A stretch of 64,000 nucleotides of DNA, taken from NCBI RefSeq assembly GCF_003114855.1, contig NZ_BFBB01000007.1, positions 251,736 to 315,735 of the forward strand. Direction: 5' to 3'. Below the pieces are notes generated by a model, which saw only the letters and a program-made list of their open reading frames with translations, was not told the origin of the DNA and ran no database searches. The position numbers and the translations under genes were made by a program. How positions within the stretch are numbered: position 1 is the first letter of the stretch; each line of letters starts with the position of its first letter. Positions 62,711 through 64,000 of the stretch are shown piece by piece. This stretch comes from Leptospira ryugenii. Lineage in GTDB: Bacteria > Spirochaetota > Leptospiria > Leptospirales > Leptospiraceae.

Positions 62711-62905
62711 ATGACCGATTCCCAGCGAAATGATTATTTAAGCGATATCACGAAAAGATATAAAAAGGAAGCTGAACTCGGAGATTTACAAAGTAAATAT
62801 GGTAAAATAAATAAAAAGTTACCAAAAGCAGTCGAATTAAAAACTGAGATTGACGAGTTAAAATCTGAAATCACGAAAATCAATGAAACATGGAAGATAA
62901 AATGA
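62711..62905 (+). CDS. Small coiled-coil protein
   Basis: A 64-residue, highly charged protein predicted to be one long coiled coil (KKEAELGDLQSKYGKINKKL, ELKTEIDELKSEITKI). CGGAAAG lies just before the ATG. It has no signal peptide. The next gene begins 1 bp after its stop. It could be a real small gene or the shifted end of the neighbouring broken gene. Confidence 0.5.
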   Translation: MTDSQRNDYLSDITKRYKKEAELGDLQSKYGKINKKLPKAVELKTEIDELKSEITKINETWKIK

Positions 62906-62906
62906 G

Positions 62907-63715
62907 ATGAAAACACCAAGTAAATATATAGTCGTCTTATTACTGATATACTATTGGAGTTTCCAATTGTTTCTCAAGCGCCGGAACAGGCAAATAGTTT
63001 TGAACTGAAAAGCAATGAATCCCTTCGGGATATTTTGAAAGAAAAATTAGGAGACTCAATTCCAGGAAGATTTATCTCATCCTATTCTAGTATTCCGTCA
63101 GGCGGTGTTGCCTGGTCATCCTCCTTTTTAGCAGAATATCCTGGACGACCAGTACCAAAGTTGAAACCAAAAGATCCATCAAAAGTTGTTGAATTGTATG
63201 AGGCTACGTGCAGGTGGACAGCCTATAACGTGCAGGATGGCCAACCTTTTACTCTTTGGTGTGAGGGAGTTGCTGGATCTGGTATTGGAGAGGTTGTGTT
63301 AGCTCCCATCTATTTAGAAATAGATCATTTTTATATCGTACCTGGGTTTTATTCGCCAAGAGTGTATGAAGAATATTCAAGAACCAAGAAGATAGTAGTA
63401 CATTACCTTCAGCCAGCTAGAATCTTACCTATGGATTTCGGTGGTTTTGTCATGGAGGGAGTAATTTATAGCGATAAACAAGAAATTGAATTATCCGATG
63501 TTAGTGGCTCACAGAAAATTTCCATTTCCAATCACAAGAGGTTAGTAGAATTGGCAAAAGAAATCCGAGGAAAAGTAGATCGTCCTCTTTTTGGTTTGGT
63601 CGCTATCGAAATAGTCTCTGTAACGGAAGGTACAAAATATAAAGAACATACCTGTATTAGTGAAATAGGAAATCAATATGAAAATTCATATTATGTACGC
63701 GGCCCATTAAAGTAG
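62907..63715 (+). CDS. Exported hypothetical protein with a probable frameshift near its start
   Basis: The ATG at 62907 opens a good signal sequence (MKTPSKYIVVLLLIYYWSF), but this frame ends after 35 codons. The body (FPIVSQAPEQANSFELKSNE onward, about 250 residues to 63715) is in the -1 frame and has only a TTG at 62954 as a possible start, without a signal or ribosome site. A single-base deletion around 62950-62960 would explain both. The body has three or four cysteines and no known family. It may be a recent pseudogene, a sequencing error or a frameshifted gene. Confidence 0.55.
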
Positions 63716-64000
63716 GCGAGATTGAAAATTTCCTTAACAAAACTTTGCTTCCATCGGAAGGGTTGTTGAACCTCGCACTTCCAGGCCTGCGGTCGTTCTC
63801 GCTTAACGGAAATTAGGCATTTATTTTGCAAAACTTCCTACTCGAACTCTCTTGGAAAATCGTTCGAATCCCTCATCCCACATTCTTAGGTTACATTTAG
63901 ATTTTACCCAATTTCCCAAACGAAATCGATTCTAGCCTAAAAAGAATACGGGCGACGAACAGCATACAGGACGTATGTCTGTGCGAGATCTGGACATGGA
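63716..64000. other. Window end without a recognisable gene
   Basis: No supported gene. 63716-63820 has a short frame (ENFLNKTLLPSEGLLNLALP...) that stops at a TAG, and contains GC-rich pieces unlike the AT-rich genes before it. 63950-64000 is again GC-rich. These may be scraps of the same kind of large-protein remnant as at 62425. Confidence 0.35.

Noticed and set aside
63950..64000. Possible tRNA or structured RNA at the GC-rich window end
   Set aside because: No cloverleaf, T-arm GTTCRA motif or CCA end could be drawn; the sequence is cut by the window edge.
1..64000. CRISPR array, tRNA, rRNA, intact insertion sequence or prophage
   Set aside because: No regularly spaced repeats, no tRNA or rRNA signatures, and no transposase, integrase or phage structural genes were found on either strand.

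Overview
The window looks like chromosomal DNA of a spirochaete of the genus Leptospira, more likely a saprophytic or low-virulence species than one of the core pathogens. This rests on the moderately AT-rich composition, the many lipoproteins with loose spirochaete-type lipoboxes, frequent TTG/GTG starts, an S23-type four-helix domain, and a large set of PAS, GAF, cyclase and PP2C signalling proteins. It is an inference from gene content; no rRNA or other species marker is present. I see no tRNA, rRNA, CRISPR array, intact insertion sequence or prophage.

Layout. (1) 1-4195: the tail of an outer-membrane receptor, a lipoprotein, ExbB-ExbD-TonB and an orphan LytS-type histidine kinase, all on the plus strand. 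(2) 4200-11170: a TPM-domain protein, a membrane-bound AraC regulator, an SbtA-like transporter with an outer-membrane channel, a TetR regulator and an acyltransferase-like protein. (3) 11260-13300: a di-haem cytochrome c peroxidase, then a cobalamin riboswitch whose expression platform includes a hairpin over the ribosome-binding site of a lipoprotein gene. (4) 13450-28300: a PP2C phosphatase, then a divergent acyl-metabolism locus. The minus arm carries an SDR and two hotdog thioesterases, one fused to an S23-type four-helix bundle. The plus arm carries KAS II, a fused CoA-transferase and KAS III, and continues without a visible break into a 1784-residue kinase/ATPase/GAF/SpoIIE protein, SiaB, SiaC and a class III nucleotidyl cyclase.

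That last part is the most interesting system here. In the Pseudomonas SiaABCD module a PP2C phosphatase (SiaA) and a kinase (SiaB) set the phosphorylation of SiaC, which switches on the diguanylate cyclase SiaD. Here the phosphatase is fused to a Ser/Thr kinase and a signalling ATPase, and the output enzyme has adenylate-cyclase residues. This predicts a partner switch that controls cAMP, placed in the same transcription unit as acyl-chain enzymes.

(5) 28290-48630: TetR-controlled membrane proteins, ankyrin, DoxX and SRPBCC proteins, a five-PAS hybrid kinase, a FIST-cyclase, a flavin desaturase with its ferredoxin reductase, and several TetR/AraC/SDR units. Several TetR units have clear palindromic operators next to them. 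(6) 48690-56800: an SH3 protein, a chemoreceptor, a hydrolase, TetR, and two GT-C-type membrane glycosyltransferases. (7) 56846-60402: an AcoR-like sigma-54 activator divergent from an aldehyde dehydrogenase, with a near-consensus -24/-12 promoter and an upstream palindrome between them. (8) 60403-64000: an accessory stretch of small secreted proteins, gene remnants and a probable frameshift, resembling a decaying array of toxin- or immunity-like cassettes.
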